The translations under genes and the position numbers were made by a program. Of a stretch of DNA of 62,021 nucleotides, positions 61,224-62,021 are shown one piece after another. The notes below the pieces were generated by a model, which was not told the DNA's origin, ran no database searches, and saw only the letters and a program-made list of their open reading frames with translations. The stretch spans positions 1 through 62,021 of the forward strand of contig NZ_FMZC01000023.1 of NCBI RefSeq assembly GCF_900102625.1, written 5' to 3'. Source of the DNA: Paracidovorax valerianellae (GTDB taxonomy: Bacteria; Pseudomonadota; Gammaproteobacteria; Burkholderiales; Burkholderiaceae_C). Numbering within the stretch: the stretch's first letter is position 1; every line of letters starts with the position of its first letter.

Positions 61224-61679
61224 ATGGCAACACCATCTTCCGTGCATACCCCGACGCAACAGACCTATTCCGAACTGCAGCAGGCGTATAGCCACTTCAA
61301 TGAGACGCTCTTTGGTGGCTCGTTACCAGGTTGCCTCATCACGCTGCAGCGCGAGAAGCGCACGTGCGGCTACTTTTCGGCCCAGCGCTTCGCCAACCTG
61401 GAGGGCGGCATGACGGACGAGATCGCGATGAATCCTGCCTACTTCGCCGTGGTGCCTGTGGTGGAAACGATGCAGACCCTTGCCCATGAGATGTGCCACC
61501 TGTGGCAATCGCACTTCGGAAAGCCAGGGCGTGGTCGATACCACAACGAGGAGTGGGCATCGAAGATGGAGGCCATCGGCCTGATGCCCTCCTCCACTGG
61601 CCAGCCAGGAGGCAAGCGCACGGGAGACATGATGGCGGACTACGCCATCGAAGGCGGGCCATTCCTTAGTCCGCCCTGA
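61224..61679 (+). CDS. SprT-like zinc metalloprotease domain protein, C-terminus cut by an IS
   Basis: The 151-residue protein has the HExxH motif in TLAHEMCHLWQSHFG (about residues 87-101) and further family segments (ELQQAYSHFNETLFGGSLPG, RYHNEEWASKMEAIGL). Related ICE proteins continue past the GGPF motif, but here only SPP and a stop follow, at the edge of an IS5-like element. SprT-type domains act on DNA-protein crosslinks in eukaryotic relatives. The role on ICEs is unknown. Confidence 0.82.
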   Translation: MATPSSVHTPTQQTYSELQQAYSHFNETLFGGSLPGCLITLQREKRTCGYFSAQRFANLEGGMTDEIAMNPAYFAVVPVVETMQTLAHEMCHLWQSHFGKPGRGRYHNEEWASKMEAIGLMPSSTGQPGGKRTGDMMADYAIEGGPFLSPP

Positions 61680-62021
61680 ACAATCTGCAAGCCCTTGATC
61701 TGACACGTAGTTCTGCTGATGGATGGGCGCAGGATTTGCAAGGTATGGTTGTTCCAGTACCTGTTTTCTTGCAAATTTCTCCGAGGAGTTCCATGGGTCC
61801 GAAGCCTTCGCTGCCTCAGTCCGGTGAGTTGTTTCGCCCACGGCTGGACGAGCAGCTCAACATGAAGCACCCGCTGGTCCGTTTGGCTGCGCTGATCGAC
61901 TGGGCCGAGATCGAGCGCACGTTCGTGGTCTCGTTCACTTCCTGGCGGGGCCGGCCCGCATTGCCACCTCGTCTGATCGCCGGGTTGCTGTACCTGCAGC
62001 ACACCTTCGATGCCTCCGACG
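61680..62021 (+). mobile_element. IS5-like insertion sequence, left part (runs off the window)
   Basis: The element begins around 61675-61690, just after the truncated SprT-like gene, with about 110 non-coding bases before the transposase start. The other end lies outside the window, so the terminal inverted repeat and target duplication cannot be confirmed. Confidence 0.72.
61793..62021 (+). CDS. IS5-family transposase, N-terminal part (3' end outside the window)
   Basis: The ATG at 61793 follows CGAGGAG. The first 76 residues show the DUF772-type start of IS5-family transposases: LFRPRLDEQLNMKHPLVRLA, then LIDWAEIERTF, RPALPPRLIAGLLYLQHTF. The DDE catalytic part is beyond the window. Confidence 0.88.
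   Translation, partial: MGPKPSLPQSGELFRPRLDEQLNMKHPLVRLAALIDWAEIERTFVVSFTSWRGRPALPPRLIAGLLYLQHTFDASD

Larger units (their letters stand above)
23078..61679. mobile_element. PFGI-1-type integrating conjugative element, interrupted and incomplete
   Basis: The element runs from the MobH relaxase at 23078 to at least the SprT-like gene at 61679, with a transposable prophage inside (about 38891-58181). Recognisable modules are relaxase, PilL-like protein, TraD, the PFL_4693/4695/4697/4701/4702/4703-type proteins, RAQPRD protein, TraG remnant and DUF3742. No integrase, VirB4 ATPase, TraU or PFL_4705-4711 genes are in the window. The exact ends and attachment sites are not visible. Confidence 0.82.

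Noticed and set aside
1-62021. CRISPR array, rRNA or tRNA genes
   Set aside because: No regularly spaced repeat-spacer structure, no rRNA-like sequence and no cloverleaf with T-loop signature was seen on reading both strands.

Overview
The window is high-GC DNA from a betaproteobacterium, most likely a plant-associated Comamonadaceae close to Acidovorax/Paracidovorax. The signs are paired Bug-type solute receptors, a VgrG-Eag-Rhs type VI cassette, a dif site, a PFGI-1/SXT-type integrating conjugative element (ICE), and a gene with a plant-inducible-promoter (PIP) box that looks like a type III effector. The genus is inferred from gene content only.

Region 1 (1-16068), chromosome. It holds the C-terminal part of a VgrG spike, an Eag (DUF1795) chaperone, a 1593-residue PAAR-Rhs effector with a variable C-terminal toxin, and an adjacent VOC-fold protein that is probably its immunity factor. 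These are followed by two Bug-family periplasmic receptors, a 1346-residue LysM-rich protein, a TonB-like lipoprotein, a small unknown gene, and a lipoprotein alpha/beta hydrolase split by a frameshift in a six-G run.

Region 2 (16069-22884), a filamentous (inovirus) prophage of about 6.8 kb integrated at a dif site. It runs leftward: ssDNA-binding protein, two small proteins, HUH replication initiator, major coat pVIII, a very small pVII/pIX-like protein, an unknown membrane protein, a TspB/pIII-like adsorption protein, a DUF2523 minor coat protein and Zot/pI. A divergent HTH repressor has operator palindromes that overlap its own Shine-Dalgarno site, and its stop codon is created by the attachment-site junction.

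Region 3 (about 23078-38884 and 58190-61679), a PFGI-1-type ICE. A MobH relaxase and a cargo/regulatory block come first, then the PilL-to-PFL_4703 transfer genes (coupling ATPase TraD, lytic transglycosylase, RAQPRD protein, membrane proteins). The block from PFL_4704 to the start of traG, which should include the VirB4-type ATPase, is missing, so the element should not be able to conjugate by itself. The cargo includes a 263-residue putative effector with a perfect PIP box, an N-myristoylation motif and a Cys-His-Asp triad. Near-identical terminator repeats bracket this gene.

Region 4 (about 38891-58181), a degraded Mu/B3-like transposable prophage inside the ICE. Its ends carry inverted transposase-site-like repeats. 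Only head and tail genes remain. The portal-gpF-gpG block is inverted against the capsid and tail genes, and the breakpoint cuts both portal and capsid. A tail gene and the capsid remnant each have an in-frame stop.

Region 5 (59574-62021), the ICE end: DUF3742, small membrane proteins, a ribbon-helix-helix regulator and a SprT-like metalloprotease that is cut short by an IS5-like transposon running off the window.
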